Source of the DNA: Duganella qianjiadongensis
GTDB lineage: Bacteria > Pseudomonadota > Gammaproteobacteria > Burkholderiales > Burkholderiaceae_D
Direction: 5' to 3'
Assembly: GCF_009857915.1 (NCBI RefSeq)
Contig: NZ_WWCM01000007.1
Coordinates: forward strand, 124,001-188,000
Length of the DNA stretch: 64,000 bases
Of the stretch, positions 38,794-48,092 are shown piece after piece. The position numbers and the translations under genes were made by a program. The stretch's first letter is position 1. Every line of letters begins with the position of its first letter. The notes beneath the pieces are model-generated. The model saw only the letters and a program-made list of their open reading frames with translations. It searched no databases and was not told the origin of the DNA.

Positions 38794-39096
38794 ATGAAAT
38801 TTATATCCACCCTGATAGGTTGTGTTCTTTTTGTCCTGTTTTTCGGCTTCGCGCTGAAGAATACGCAGGAGGTCGATCTGCACCTATTCCTGCACTATGA
38901 TCTGCACGGCCCGCTGGTGCTGATGCTGCTCGGCTTCTTCGTGGCAGGCGCCTTCCTCGGCGTGCTGGCGCTGACGCCGACGGTATTCCGCCACCGCCGC
39001 GAAACCAATAAACACAAAACCACGATCACGACGCTGCAAAGCTCGGCGCTGCAGGCGCAAGCCCAGCCGCAGCCGGATAGCGTCACACCACAATAA
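38794..39096 (+). CDS. lapA: LapA family membrane protein (DUF1049)
   Basis: A 100-residue protein with two membrane helices (about 5-22 and 43-65) and a soluble tail. The first helix and FALKNTQEVDLHLF stretch, then GPLVLMLLGFFVAGAFLGVLAL, are typical of LapA (YciS). LapA works with LapB and the FtsH protease in setting the level of LpxC, and with it the amount of LPS. lapB starts ten bases later. Own promoter likely, since a terminator lies upstream. Confidence 0.9.
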   Translation: MKFISTLIGCVLFVLFFGFALKNTQEVDLHLFLHYDLHGPLVLMLLGFFVAGAFLGVLALTPTVFRHRRETNKHKTTITTLQSSALQAQAQPQPDSVTPQ

Positions 39097-39106
39097 ATAC
39101 AACAGC

Positions 39107-40282
39107 ATGGAATTAGAACTCTGGTGGTTACTGGGTATCCCCGTCTTTTTCGGAATGGGCTGGATCGCCGCACGCGTCGACATCCGTCAACTGGTATCGG
39201 AATCGCGCACGCTGCCGCGCGGCTATTTCAAAGGCCTCAATTTCCTGCTCAACGAGCAGCCCGATAAAGCCATCGATGCGTTTATCGACATCGTGCGCAT
39301 GGACCCGGAATCGGCCGATATGCACTTCGCGCTCGGTAATCTGTTCCGCCGCCGCGGCGAGACGGAGCGCGCCATCCGCGTGCACCAGAATCTGCTGGCC
39401 CGTCCTGATCTGCCGGTGGAGCAGAAGGAACACGCGCAGTACGAACTGGGCATGGACTACCTGAAGGCCGGTCTGCTCGACCGTGCCGAAGAAACCTTTA
39501 ACGCCATGCTGCAAGGCCAGTATGCCGTGCAGGCGCGCAAAGCGCTGCTGGAGATCTTCCAGCGCGAGAAGGAGTGGCAGCGTGCCATCGAAGCGGCACT
39601 GGCGCTGCAGGAGGCGGGTGCCGGTTCGCGCCAGAAGGAAATCGCCCAGTTCTATTGCGAGCTGGCGCAGGACGCGCTGGTGCACCTGCACCCGCAGGAT
39701 GCGCTGGTGCTGCTGGAAAAATCGCTGCAGGCCGACCGCGTCAACGTGCGCGCCACCATGCTGATCGGCGACGCCCAGCTGGCGCAGGGCGAGGTGGAAG
39801 CTGCGCTGCTGACCTGGCGCCGCGTCGAGCAGATCAGCGTGCCGCACACGGCGCTGGTGGCCCAGCGCATGATGGATGGCTATAGCAAAGTGGGACGCGC
39901 GCAGGAAGGCGTGAATCTGCTCAAATCGTATCTGGAACAGGCTTCCTCCATCGATCTGATCGAAGTGGTCTACAAGGCCGTGCTGGAGCTTGATGGCGTG
40001 GCAGCGGCCAAGCAGCTGGTGGTGGATGAACTGCGCCGCACGCCGACCCTGCTGGGGCTGGACAAGCTGCTGGAAGCGCGGCTGATGGATGCGCCGGTGA
40101 CGATCGTATCGGAACTGTCCATGGTCAAAAATCTGGTCCACGGTTATACGCAGAAACTGGCGCGCTATCAGTGCAGCCACTGCGGTTTCAAAGCACGCCA
40201 GTTCTACTGGCAGTGCCCGGGATGCAGCCGCTGGGAGACTTACCCGCCGCGCCGCACCGAAGAACTCAACGTCATGAATTAA
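39107..40282 (+). CDS. lapB: Lipopolysaccharide assembly protein LapB
   Basis: A 391-residue protein with one N-terminal membrane helix (about 3-21), nine or so TPR-like helical repeats and a C-terminal rubredoxin-type metal site CSHC - 14 residues - CPGC. LapB (YciM) brings LpxC to FtsH for degradation and coordinates LPS transport; the metal knuckle is needed for function in E. coli. The second-repeat stretch [25 protein letters not shown] is well conserved. It stands between lapA and ugd in one transcription unit. Confidence 0.95.
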   Translation: MELELWWLLGIPVFFGMGWIAARVDIRQLVSESRTLPRGYFKGLNFLLNEQPDKAIDAFIDIVRMDPESADMHFALGNLFRRRGETERAIRVHQNLLARPDLPVEQKEHAQYELGMDYLKAGLLDRAEETFNAMLQGQYAVQARKALLEIFQREKEWQRAIEAALALQEAGAGSRQKEIAQFYCELAQDALVHLHPQDALVLLEKSLQADRVNVRATMLIGDAQLAQGEVEAALLTWRRVEQISVPHTALVAQRMMDGYSKVGRAQEGVNLLKSYLEQASSIDLIEVVYKAVLELDGVAAAKQLVVDELRRTPTLLGLDKLLEARLMDAPVTIVSELSMVKNLVHGYTQKLARYQCSHCGFKARQFYWQCPGCSRWETYPPRRTEELNVMN

Positions 40283-40295
40283 GAAGAGTAACACC

Positions 40296-41663
40296 ATGAA
40301 AATTACGATTATCGGCACGGGTTATGTGGGTCTGGTAACGGGCGCCTGTCTGGCGGAGCTGGGCAACGACGTGTTCTGTCTGGACGTGGATCAGAAGAAG
40401 ATCGATCTGCTCAACCACGGCGGCATTCCCATCCACGAGCCGGGGCTGGAAGAAGTGGTCGCGCGCAACCGTGCCGCTGGCCGCCTGCACTTTTCTACCG
40501 ACGTTGCCGCCTCGGTAGCGCACGGCACGCTGCAGTTCATCGCCGTCGGTACGCCACCGGATGAAGACGGTTCGGCTGACCTGCAATACGTGCTGGCCGC
40601 AGCGCGCAACATCGGCAAGTACATGACGGAATTCAAGGTCGTCGTCGACAAGTCGACCGTGCCGGTAGGGACGGCGGACCGCGTCAAGGCGGCGGTGCAG
40701 GCCGAACTGACGGCGCGTGGCGAGCAGGCGAAATTCTCCGTGGTGTCGAATCCGGAATTCCTCAAGGAAGGTGCCGCAGTCGAAGACTTCATGCGTCCGG
40801 ACCGTATCGTGATCGGCTACGACAGCACGCCGGAAGGCGAGAAGGCCCACGGCCTGATGAAGAAGCTGTACACCCCGTTCAATCGTAACCATGAACGTAC
40901 TTTCTGGATGGATGTGCGTTCGGCCGAGTTCACCAAATACGCTGCGAATGCCATGCTGGCCACCCGTATCTCGTTCATGAACGAGCTGGCTAATCTGGCC
41001 GATCAGGTGGGTGCCGATATCGAAGCCGTACGTCACGGCATCGGTTCCGATCCGCGCATCGGCCACAGCTTCCTGTACGCCGGTGCCGGCTATGGCGGCT
41101 CCTGCTTCCCGAAAGACGTGCAAGCGCTGGAACGCACGGCACGCCAGTACGATCAGGATCTGCTGATCCTGCGCGCGGTGGAAGCGGTGAACGACAAGCA
41201 GAAGCTGGTGCTGGGCCAGAAAGTGGTGAAGCGTTTCGGCGCCGATCTGAGCGGAAAGCACTTTGCTATCTGGGGTCTGGCTTTCAAACCGAATACCGAC
41301 GATATGCGCGAAGCACCGGCCCGCGTGCTGATCCGCCAGCTGATCGATGCCGGCGCCACCATTGCCGTGTACGATCCGGTCGCCATGACGGAAGCCAGGC
41401 GCGTGCTGGCGCTCGACCTGAGTGCCGAGGAACTGGCCCGCATCCGCTTCGCCAGCAGCCCGATGGATACCCTGACCGATGCCGAAGCACTGGTGATCGT
41501 GACGGAATGGAAGGCCTTCCGCAGCCCGGACTTTGACCGTATCAAGGGCGCGCTCAAGCAGGCCACCATCTTTGACGGCCGCAATCTGTTCGAGCCGGAA
41601 GTCATGGCCGAAGCAGGCTTCGAGTACCACGGCATCGGCCGTTCCATCCTGACCCGCGCATAA
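40296..41663 (+). CDS. ugd: UDP-glucose 6-dehydrogenase
   Basis: A 455-residue enzyme oxidising UDP-glucose to UDP-glucuronate with two NAD. Rossmann motif [15 protein letters not shown] at 6-20, [22 protein letters not shown], the [11 protein letters not shown] segment and the catalytic Cys270 in [13 protein letters not shown]-glucuronate feeds polysaccharide synthesis or aminoarabinose modification of lipid A. It follows lapB by 13 bases and precedes rfaE1 by 10, so it is inserted into the LPS core operon. Confidence 0.97.
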   Translation: MKITIIGTGYVGLVTGACLAELGNDVFCLDVDQKKIDLLNHGGIPIHEPGLEEVVARNRAAGRLHFSTDVAASVAHGTLQFIAVGTPPDEDGSADLQYVLAAARNIGKYMTEFKVVVDKSTVPVGTADRVKAAVQAELTARGEQAKFSVVSNPEFLKEGAAVEDFMRPDRIVIGYDSTPEGEKAHGLMKKLYTPFNRNHERTFWMDVRSAEFTKYAANAMLATRISFMNELANLADQVGADIEAVRHGIGSDPRIGHSFLYAGAGYGGSCFPKDVQALERTARQYDQDLLILRAVEAVNDKQKLVLGQKVVKRFGADLSGKHFAIWGLAFKPNTDDMREAPARVLIRQLIDAGATIAVYDPVAMTEARRVLALDLSAEELARIRFASSPMDTLTDAEALVIVTEWKAFRSPDFDRIKGALKQATIFDGRNLFEPEVMAEAGFEYHGIGRSILTRA

Positions 41664-41673
41664 CGAGGCTGCC

Positions 41674-42615
41674 GTGACGACGAGTGTGACTGTGGCACCG
41701 GCACTGGACAAGGTGCGCGTGCTGGTAGTGGGCGATGTGATGCTGGACCGTTACTGGTTCGGTGACGTGAGCCGGATTTCGCCGGAAGCGCCGGTGCCTA
41801 TCGTGCGCATCGAGAAGCGCGAAGCGCGTCTGGGCGGCGCGGCCAACGTGGCGCGCAATGCGGCGGCGCTGGGAGCCCATGCGGGTCTGCTGGGCGTGGT
41901 CGGTGCCGACGAGGCAGGCGACGAAGTGGCCCAGCTGCTGGAAGGCGGTGGCATCCACAGCTATCTGAAACGCGACGCGGCCATTTCCACCATCATCAAG
42001 CTGCGCGTGATTGGCCGCCAGCAGCAGATGCTGCGCATCGACTTCGAAGAAGCGCCCACCGATACCGTGCTGCGCGATAAGCTGATGCAATTCAAGGCGC
42101 TGCTCAATGACTACGACGTGATCGTGCTGTCCGACTACGCCAAAGGCAGTCTGGTCAACGTGGCCGACATGGTCACCTCGGCCCGCGCGGCGGGCAAGGT
42201 GGTGATGGTTGATCCGAAGGGCGACGACTTCACCCGCTACACGGGCGCCACCGTGCTGACGCCGAATAAATCGGAAATGCGCCGCATCGTGGGCGACTGG
42301 CGCAGCGAAGAAGAGCTGACGGCCAAAGCGCAGCAACTGCGCACCGACCTGAAACTCGATGCGCTGTTGCTGACCCGATCGGAAGAGGGCATGACGCTGT
42401 ACACCGAAGGCGAGCAGTTCCACATGCCGGCGCAGGCACGCGAAGTGTTCGATGTGTCGGGGGCTGGCGACACCGTGATCGCCACCATGGCCGCCATGCT
42501 GGGCGCAGGCGCCAGCTGGCAGGAAGCCGTGCAGACGGCCAACCGCGCCGGCGGCATCGTGGTCGGCAAGCTAGGCACGGCCACCGTCACGCGCGAGGAG
42601 CTGTTCCCCGCTTGA
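41674..42615 (+). CDS. rfaE1: D-glycero-beta-D-manno-heptose 7-phosphate kinase
   Basis: A 313-residue PfkB-family kinase corresponding to the N-terminal half of E. coli HldE; the adenylyltransferase half (HldC/RfaE2) is not fused and must be encoded elsewhere. Signatures: VGDVMLDRYWFGDVSRISPEAPVPI at the start, RLGGAANVARN and the catalytic FDVSGAGDTVIA with its Asp. It makes heptose 1,7-bisphosphate for the LPS inner core. In many relatives the epimerase gene rfaD (hldD) follows; here comEA comes next after a hairpin. Confidence 0.95.
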   Translation: MTTSVTVAPALDKVRVLVVGDVMLDRYWFGDVSRISPEAPVPIVRIEKREARLGGAANVARNAAALGAHAGLLGVVGADEAGDEVAQLLEGGGIHSYLKRDAAISTIIKLRVIGRQQQMLRIDFEEAPTDTVLRDKLMQFKALLNDYDVIVLSDYAKGSLVNVADMVTSARAAGKVVMVDPKGDDFTRYTGATVLTPNKSEMRRIVGDWRSEEELTAKAQQLRTDLKLDALLLTRSEEGMTLYTEGEQFHMPAQAREVFDVSGAGDTVIATMAAMLGAGASWQEAVQTANRAGGIVVGKLGTATVTREELFPA

Positions 42616-42639
42616 TCTAGCTCAGTTGCTGCAGTATTT

Positions 42640-42674
42640 CAGGGCGCCAGCACGTCAACCGTGCTGGCGCCCTG
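42640..42674 (+). terminator. Long perfect hairpin after rfaE1
   Basis: Arms 42640-42653 and 42661-42674 (CAGGGCGCCAGCAC and complement) form a 14-bp perfect stem with a 7-base loop. No T-run follows. It probably ends or stabilises the lapAB-ugd-rfaE1 mRNA. Confidence 0.6.
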
Positions 42675-42729
42675 TCGTTATGGAGCTTCAAGGTGCGATG
42701 GTCGCCCTTGCAACCTAACGGAGACAGTC

Positions 42730-43089
42730 ATGATGCGGAAACTGATACTGGCAGTGGCCACACTGGTGGCCAGCATGAGCTTTGCGTTCGCCCAGGTAGA
42801 TGTCAACAAGGCCGATGCGGCGGCGCTCGATGGCATCAAAGGCATAGGACCGGCCAAGACCAAGGCCATACTGGACGAGCGCAAGAAGGGCGAGTTCAAG
42901 GACTGGGCCGATCTGGAACAGCGCGTTAAAGGCATAGGCGGCAAGAATGCGGCCAAACTGTCGGCGGCCGGTCTGGTGGTGAACGGCAAAGCTATGGAAG
43001 GGGCGCCCGCAGTGGCTAGCCCGGCCAGCAAGACCAGCAAGGCCACCAAGGCTGATAAAGCTGGGCATGCCCCGTCCAGCGGCCAATAA
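42730..43089 (+). CDS. ComEA-like helix-hairpin-helix DNA-binding protein
   Basis: A 119-residue exported protein: signal peptide to about residue 21 (SMSFAFAQ), a helix-hairpin-helix domain (DVNKADAAALDGIKGIGPAKTKAILDERK, about 23-85) and a lysine/alanine-rich tail (SKTSKATKADKAGH). ComEA binds incoming DNA in the periplasm during natural transformation and pulls it inward. The protein has the short Gram-negative form. No other competence gene is near. Own start region with TAACGGAG before the ATG; a terminator follows. Confidence 0.9.
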   Translation: MMRKLILAVATLVASMSFAFAQVDVNKADAAALDGIKGIGPAKTKAILDERKKGEFKDWADLEQRVKGIGGKNAAKLSAAGLVVNGKAMEGAPAVASPASKTSKATKADKAGHAPSSGQ

Positions 43090-43120
43090 GGCGCTGGCTG
43101 TAGCCATGGCTTGATTGTTG

Positions 43121-43147
43121 CCCGCAGCGCAAGGCTGCGGGTTTTTG
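43121..43147 (+). terminator. Terminator after comEA
   Basis: CCCGCAGC pairs with GCTGCGGG over GCAAG, followed by TTTTTG. Confidence 0.92.
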
Positions 43148-43224
43148 TTTGAGAATTGTTTCTGGGCGAAAATTCGCATTTCCGGCGTGAGAAGATAGCG
43201 CAATATCTTATCCGGAGACTGTTG

Positions 43225-44607
43225 ATGCATTTGAAACCGCTGACCCTGAGCCTGGCCGTGCTGGCTGCCCTGAATAGCTACGCTGCACAGGCGGCACCCG
43301 CTGACGATGGCCCCGATACGCGCCGCCATCAGGCCCAGATCGACCAGATCGTCAAACAGATTTCGCCGCAGCGCATCGAAGCCTATGTGCGCAAGCTGGT
43401 CAGCTTCCGCACCCGCCACACCATGTCCGACACCGTCTCGGAAACGGAAGGCATAGGCGCGGCACGGCGCTGGATCAAAGGGGAACTGGAACGCTGCGGC
43501 GCTGCAGCGGGCGGCAAGTTGCAGGTGGCGTTCGATAGCCATATTGCGCCGGTGTCGGCACGCATCAGCCATCCCACGGAAATCGTCAACGTGGTCGCCA
43601 CGCTGCCCGGCACGCAGGATGCCTCGCGCGAGCGCATGTACGTGGTGAGCGGCCATTACGACTCGCGCAATACCGATGTGATGGATGCCAGCGGCGATGC
43701 GCCGGGCGCCAACGATGACGCTTCCGGTACGGCTGCCGTGATGGAAATGGCCTGTGTGATGGCGCGCTACCAGTTCGATGCGACGCTGGTGTTTATGACC
43801 GTGGCAGCGGAAGAGCAGGGCTTGCTGGGCGCGGCCCACTGGGCCGAACAGGCCAGGCAGAAGAACCTGAACATCGCCGGCATGTTCACCAACGATATCA
43901 TCGGCAGCTCGCACGACGAGCACGGCAAGATCGATAACCAGCAGGTGCGCCTGTTTGCCGAAGGCTTGCCGGTGCAGAAGGAAAACAGCGACGTGGTGCG
44001 TACCCTGATACAGACGGGCGGCGAGAACGATTCGCTGTCGCGCCAGCTGGCCCGCTCGGTCAAGGAATCGGGCGAGCGCTATGTGCCTGGTTTCAAAGTC
44101 AATGTGATCCAGCGACGCGACCGCTATCTGCGCGGCGGCGATCACATGCCTTTCCTCGAACGCGGCTATGCGGCCTTGCGCTTCACCGAACCGGCCGAAG
44201 ACTTCAACCACCAGCACCAGAATATCCGCACCGAGAACGGTGTGCTGATCGGCGATCTGCCGCAGTACAACGACTACGCCTATATCGCCCAAGTTGCCCG
44301 CGTCAACGCTGCGGCGCTGGCCACGCTGTCGCTGGCGCCCGCTGCGCCGGCCAAAGTGCAGGTGCGCACTGCCAAGCTGCAGAACGATACCGAGCTGGTA
44401 TGGCAGGCCAATGCCGAACCCGATCTGGCCGGCTACCGTGTGGTCTGGCGCGAAACCGGCGCAGCCGACTGGCAGGGCAGCCGCTTTGTTGGCAAGGTGA
44501 CGGAAGCCACCCTGGCGCTATCCAAGGATAATTACTACTTCGGCGTGCAGGCAGTGGACAAGGACGGCAACGTCAGCCCTGCCAGCTATCCGGTTCCTCT
44601 GCGCTAG
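43225..44607 (+). CDS. Secreted M28 family metallopeptidase with C-terminal Fn3-like domain
   Basis: A 460-residue exported peptidase. Signal peptide 1-24 (ending YAAQAA). The M28 domain holds the five zinc ligands in order: His144 (SGHYDSR), Asp164 (GANDDASG), Glu196-Glu197 (AAEEQG), Asp224 (TNDIIGS) and a late His in FNHQHQN. From about 375 a fibronectin-III-like domain follows (VQVRTAKLQNDTELVWQA to YYFGVQAVDKDGNVSPAS), which may bind substrate or cell wall. M28 enzymes are aminopeptidases or carboxypeptidases; this one probably trims peptides in the periplasm or outside. The ATG at 43225 has CCGGAG before it. Confidence 0.9.
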   Translation: MHLKPLTLSLAVLAALNSYAAQAAPADDGPDTRRHQAQIDQIVKQISPQRIEAYVRKLVSFRTRHTMSDTVSETEGIGAARRWIKGELERCGAAAGGKLQVAFDSHIAPVSARISHPTEIVNVVATLPGTQDASRERMYVVSGHYDSRNTDVMDASGDAPGANDDASGTAAVMEMACVMARYQFDATLVFMTVAAEEQGLLGAAHWAEQARQKNLNIAGMFTNDIIGSSHDEHGKIDNQQVRLFAEGLPVQKENSDVVRTLIQTGGENDSLSRQLARSVKESGERYVPGFKVNVIQRRDRYLRGGDHMPFLERGYAALRFTEPAEDFNHQHQNIRTENGVLIGDLPQYNDYAYIAQVARVNAAALATLSLAPAAPAKVQVRTAKLQNDTELVWQANAEPDLAGYRVVWRETGAADWQGSRFVGKVTEATLALSKDNYYFGVQAVDKDGNVSPASYPVPLR

Positions 44608-44684
44608 GCTGCAATCCGGGCACAGGGCTGCACATGGCTACTTAATTGCGCCAGCTCTGCGCCCGGATTTGTTACCATGGCGGG

Positions 44685-46025
44685 ATGACGCTGAAGATTT
44701 CCCGCATTTTGCATGCCGGCTATGTGTTTGAGTGCGCAGGCCGGCGCATCGTTTTCGATCCCATATTCGAAAACCCGTTTAGCCATAACTGCCACGCTTT
44801 TCCCTCCGTACGTTTCGATCTGGCGCAGATCCGCACGCTGGCGGTAGACGCCGTGTTCATTTCCCACTTCCACGACGACCACTGTTCGTTCGACAGTCTG
44901 GACCTGCTCGACCGCGCCACGCCGATCTATCTGTACTGCCATTTCGAAGAACTGTTCGAGCTGATCCGCCAGCTGGGTTTTAGCGATGTGCACGCGCTCG
45001 CGGTGGACCAGCCAGTGCAACTGGGGCCGTTCGAAGTCATACCGCGCCGCGCGCTCGATGCCGATGTGGATTCGATGTTCCATGTGCGTGCCGCCGGTCT
45101 GAACGTGCTCAATGTGGTCGATGCATGGATGGACCCGGAGACGCTGCAGCAGCTGGCGCCCTACGCGCCGTGGGACATGGTGCTGTGGCCATTCCAGACC
45201 ATGCGCGAAGTCGATGTGATCGCGCCTGACCGCGCCAGCCGCATGAGCGCAGATGTGTCGCCGCTGCCGGAGGAATGGCCGCAGCAGTTGCAGGCACTGG
45301 CGCCGCGCTATGTGGTGCCCAGTTCCTGCCAGTTCGTGCAGGAGCCGTGGTCGTGGTACAACCATGCGATGTTCCCCGTGACTTATCGCCAGTTTGCTGC
45401 TGCGCTGGCCGACTGGCTGCCGCAGACGCAGGTAGTACGCATGAATCCTTCGGTCGGATTCGAACTGAGCGCGCAGGGGCTGGCTGCCGTTGCGCCTTTG
45501 CCCTGGGTGATACCGGTGGGCGAGCAGGATGTGGATTTCGACTATCGCCCCGAACTGGCGCCGCCGCCAACGGCGCAGATCGCCCGTCATTTCGCTGCGC
45601 TCACGCCGGAACAGAGCGCGCTGGCACTGGATTTCTGCCGCGCTGGCCTGCTGGATAAATACCGCGCCATGGAGCTGCCCGAGGATAGCTATTTTGCCGC
45701 CGCCTGCGGCTGGCAATTAAGCGTGTACGATCACGCGGGCAGGGCGCAGCAGTTCCGCTACCGCATCCATGGCGACGAGATCGAACTCGATGACAGCATC
45801 GTCACGCCGCCATGGCAGACCGAGATACCGCTGGCCAAGCTGTATGCCGGACTGGCGCTGGGCGAATCGCTGACGTCGATGTATGTGCGCATCAACGGCG
45901 CCCCGCCCGAGGCTGATGTGGTGGACGATCCGCTGATCCGCTGCCTGTTCAACGATGCATTTGCGGCCTATCAGGCTGCCCAGCTGCGGCGCATACTGGC
46001 GGCGCGCATCGCACCAGCAGTCTAG
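44685..46025 (+). CDS. MBL-fold metallo-hydrolase of unknown substrate
   Basis: A 446-residue cytoplasmic protein. The first 210 residues hold a metallo-beta-lactamase fold: ISRILHAGYVFECAGRRIVFDPIFENP, the metal motif SHFHDDH (about 64-70), and later VVDAWMDP. The remaining 230 residues are an unassigned domain (from about VGEQDVDFDYRP) seen next to this MBL type. The layout recalls UlaG/CMP-Neu5Ac-hydroxylase-like enzymes but no Rieske centre is present. ATG at 44685 chosen because the fold starts there. No partner genes; it converges with the next gene. Substrate not predictable. Confidence 0.75.
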   Translation: MTLKISRILHAGYVFECAGRRIVFDPIFENPFSHNCHAFPSVRFDLAQIRTLAVDAVFISHFHDDHCSFDSLDLLDRATPIYLYCHFEELFELIRQLGFSDVHALAVDQPVQLGPFEVIPRRALDADVDSMFHVRAAGLNVLNVVDAWMDPETLQQLAPYAPWDMVLWPFQTMREVDVIAPDRASRMSADVSPLPEEWPQQLQALAPRYVVPSSCQFVQEPWSWYNHAMFPVTYRQFAAALADWLPQTQVVRMNPSVGFELSAQGLAAVAPLPWVIPVGEQDVDFDYRPELAPPPTAQIARHFAALTPEQSALALDFCRAGLLDKYRAMELPEDSYFAAACGWQLSVYDHAGRAQQFRYRIHGDEIELDDSIVTPPWQTEIPLAKLYAGLALGESLTSMYVRINGAPPEADVVDDPLIRCLFNDAFAAYQAAQLRRILAARIAPAV

Positions 46026-46055
46026 CCGCCCGCGCAGAGGCGGCGCAGTGGCCAG

Positions 46056-47819
46056 CTAGGTTTTAGTCAGCGGCAAGCTGGCAAGGAAGGCATGGATCTG
46101 CGCCACCACGGCGGCACCTTCGCCCACTGCCGCTGCCACCCGTTTGGTGGAGCCGGCACGCACGTCGCCAATGGCAAACACGCCGGGCACACTGGTTTCC
46201 AGCGCGGCCCGTGCGGGCAGGTCGGGCGGATACACGCCGTTGCTGAAGTTGGCGCGGCACTGGGCCTTGGTCACATCGAAGCCGGTGCGGATAAAGCCAT
46301 GCTGGTCCACATCCACACCGCAGTCGTGCAGCCAGCCGGTATTGGGATCGGCGCCGATAAACAGGAATACCCGGCACACCGGGTAGTCTGTCTCCTGCGC
46401 GCTGGGCGCGTGGCGTACCCGTACCTGCCGCAAGCCATCGTCGTCGCCTTCCAGCGCCACGATTTCGCTCTGCGTGTGCAGCGTGATATTCGGTGTCGCC
46501 GCGATGCGCTCGATCAGATAGCTGGACATGGTGGAAGCCAGACTGTCTTTGCGGATCAGCATGTGCACATGTTTGGCCTGGGTGGACAGGAATACCGCGG
46601 CCTGTCCGGCCGAATTGCCGCCGCCGACGAGGATGATCTGCTCGTTCTTGCAGAGTTTTCCTTCGATGGGCGAAGCCCAGTAGTACACCCCCTTGCCTTC
46701 GAACTGGCGCAGATTGGCCAGCGAAGGGCGGCGGTAGCGCGCGCCGCAGGACAGCACCACCGTGCGCGCCTGCAGCCGCTGCAGGCTGCCGCACATTTCT
46801 ACCTGCAGCGGATAGGTATCGCACAGCAGCCGTCCAGCGGGCGCCGGAATCGCCACTTCGACGCCGAATTTCTGGGTCTGCACATAGGCGCGGCCAGCCA
46901 GCGCCCGCCCCGTAATACCGGTAGGGAAGCCGAGGAAGTTCTCGATGCGGGCGCTGGCTGCCGCCTGCCCGCCCGAAGCGCGGGTTTCCAGCACCAGCAC
47001 GGAGAGTCCTTCCGAAGCGGCATACACGGCTGCCGCCAGCCCGGCAGGACCGGCGCCGACGATGATCACATCCCACACCTTGCTGCTATCGAGCTGCGGC
47101 AGCATGCCCAGACAGCGGCCGATGTCGACCACCGTAGGGTTGCGCTTGACCACGCCATCGGGGCAGACCACCAGCGGCAGTTCTTCCGGCCTGGGCTGGT
47201 AGTGTGCCAGCAGGGCAGCAGCCTGCGCGCTGTGCTCGGGGTCGAGCACTTCATGCGGATGGCCGTTGGCAGTCAGGAAGCTCTGCAAGGTGTGCAGGCG
47301 GCCATGACCGCGCGGCGCCACCAGTACGGGGCCGCCGGAATTGAGCGAGAGCAGGCCGACGCGGCGCAGGATCAGGGCGCGCACGATGCGTTCGCCCAGA
47401 TCGGCGTGGGCGATCAGCAGGGCACGCAGAGACTCCGGCTGGATCAGCAGCACTTCCGTCTCGCCCACGGCGCGGCCGTTGGCCAGCGAGGGGCGGCCCG
47501 ATAGTTGCGCCACTTCGCCGCCGAACTGGCCGGGCTGATGGAAGGTGATGTGGGCGGTATTGCCCAGTCCATCGTAGCGGCTTACTTCGATCTGGCCCTG
47601 CAGCACCAGCACCAGCCCGAAACTGGTCTGGCCTGCACGGAAGATCCACTCGCCATCGGCATACTTGCGCGCCGTGCCAAAGCGCAGCATGTGTTTGACG
47701 TCGGTTGCGCTCAGCGTGGGGAAGATCTGGTGACGGCGGGTGTCGAGGTCGATGCCGGGACCTGAAACAGGGTCATCGGCAGTAAGCTCAGGCAGCATTT
47801 CCGGGCTTTTGTCGGGCAT
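46056..47819 (-). CDS. Cyclic-nucleotide-binding / thioredoxin-reductase-like fusion
   Basis: A 587-residue flavoprotein. Residues about 40-155 form a CRP-type cNMP-binding domain (GEWIFRAGQTSFGLVLVLQG); about 170-240 a thioredoxin/glutaredoxin-like domain without a CxxC pair; from about 250 a thioredoxin-reductase-like domain with FAD motif IVGAGPAGLAA and NADPH motif VGGGNSAGQAAV. Where TrxR has its redox CxxC, this protein has ASPIE (382-386), so disulfide reduction in the classical manner is not possible. The fused family is known but its acceptor is not. ATG at 47819 chosen; the open frame upstream codes for unrelated sequence. Confidence 0.88.
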   Translation of the reverse strand: MPDKSPEMLPELTADDPVSGPGIDLDTRRHQIFPTLSATDVKHMLRFGTARKYADGEWIFRAGQTSFGLVLVLQGQIEVSRYDGLGNTAHITFHQPGQFGGEVAQLSGRPSLANGRAVGETEVLLIQPESLRALLIAHADLGERIVRALILRRVGLLSLNSGGPVLVAPRGHGRLHTLQSFLTANGHPHEVLDPEHSAQAAALLAHYQPRPEELPLVVCPDGVVKRNPTVVDIGRCLGMLPQLDSSKVWDVIIVGAGPAGLAAAVYAASEGLSVLVLETRASGGQAAASARIENFLGFPTGITGRALAGRAYVQTQKFGVEVAIPAPAGRLLCDTYPLQVEMCGSLQRLQARTVVLSCGARYRRPSLANLRQFEGKGVYYWASPIEGKLCKNEQIILVGGGNSAGQAAVFLSTQAKHVHMLIRKDSLASTMSSYLIERIAATPNITLHTQSEIVALEGDDDGLRQVRVRHAPSAQETDYPVCRVFLFIGADPNTGWLHDCGVDVDQHGFIRTGFDVTKAQCRANFSNGVYPPDLPARAALETSVPGVFAIGDVRAGSTKRVAAAVGEGAAVVAQIHAFLASLPLTKT

Positions 47820-48092
47820 AGCAGTCCTGCTCAGAAAGTGGGGTGGGTGGTGCTGCCAGTCTAGCGGAAGCGGCGCAGCAGGTGTGCGAACTTGCGTGCT
47901 GCTGCCAGCATAAAAGCCACGTCTGTTGCAGTTTGACCTAAGGTTTTCGTATAAGGATGGCCCTTGCAATTCGGAAAACCTGCTAGCAGCCGGGTATCCT
48001 GCCAGTTTCTCTGCCAGACGGCGCGGTTTCAAGCAGGGCAGGCGCGTATGGGATTAAAATGGGGTTTTAGCTCGGCACGAATAAAGAACAAG

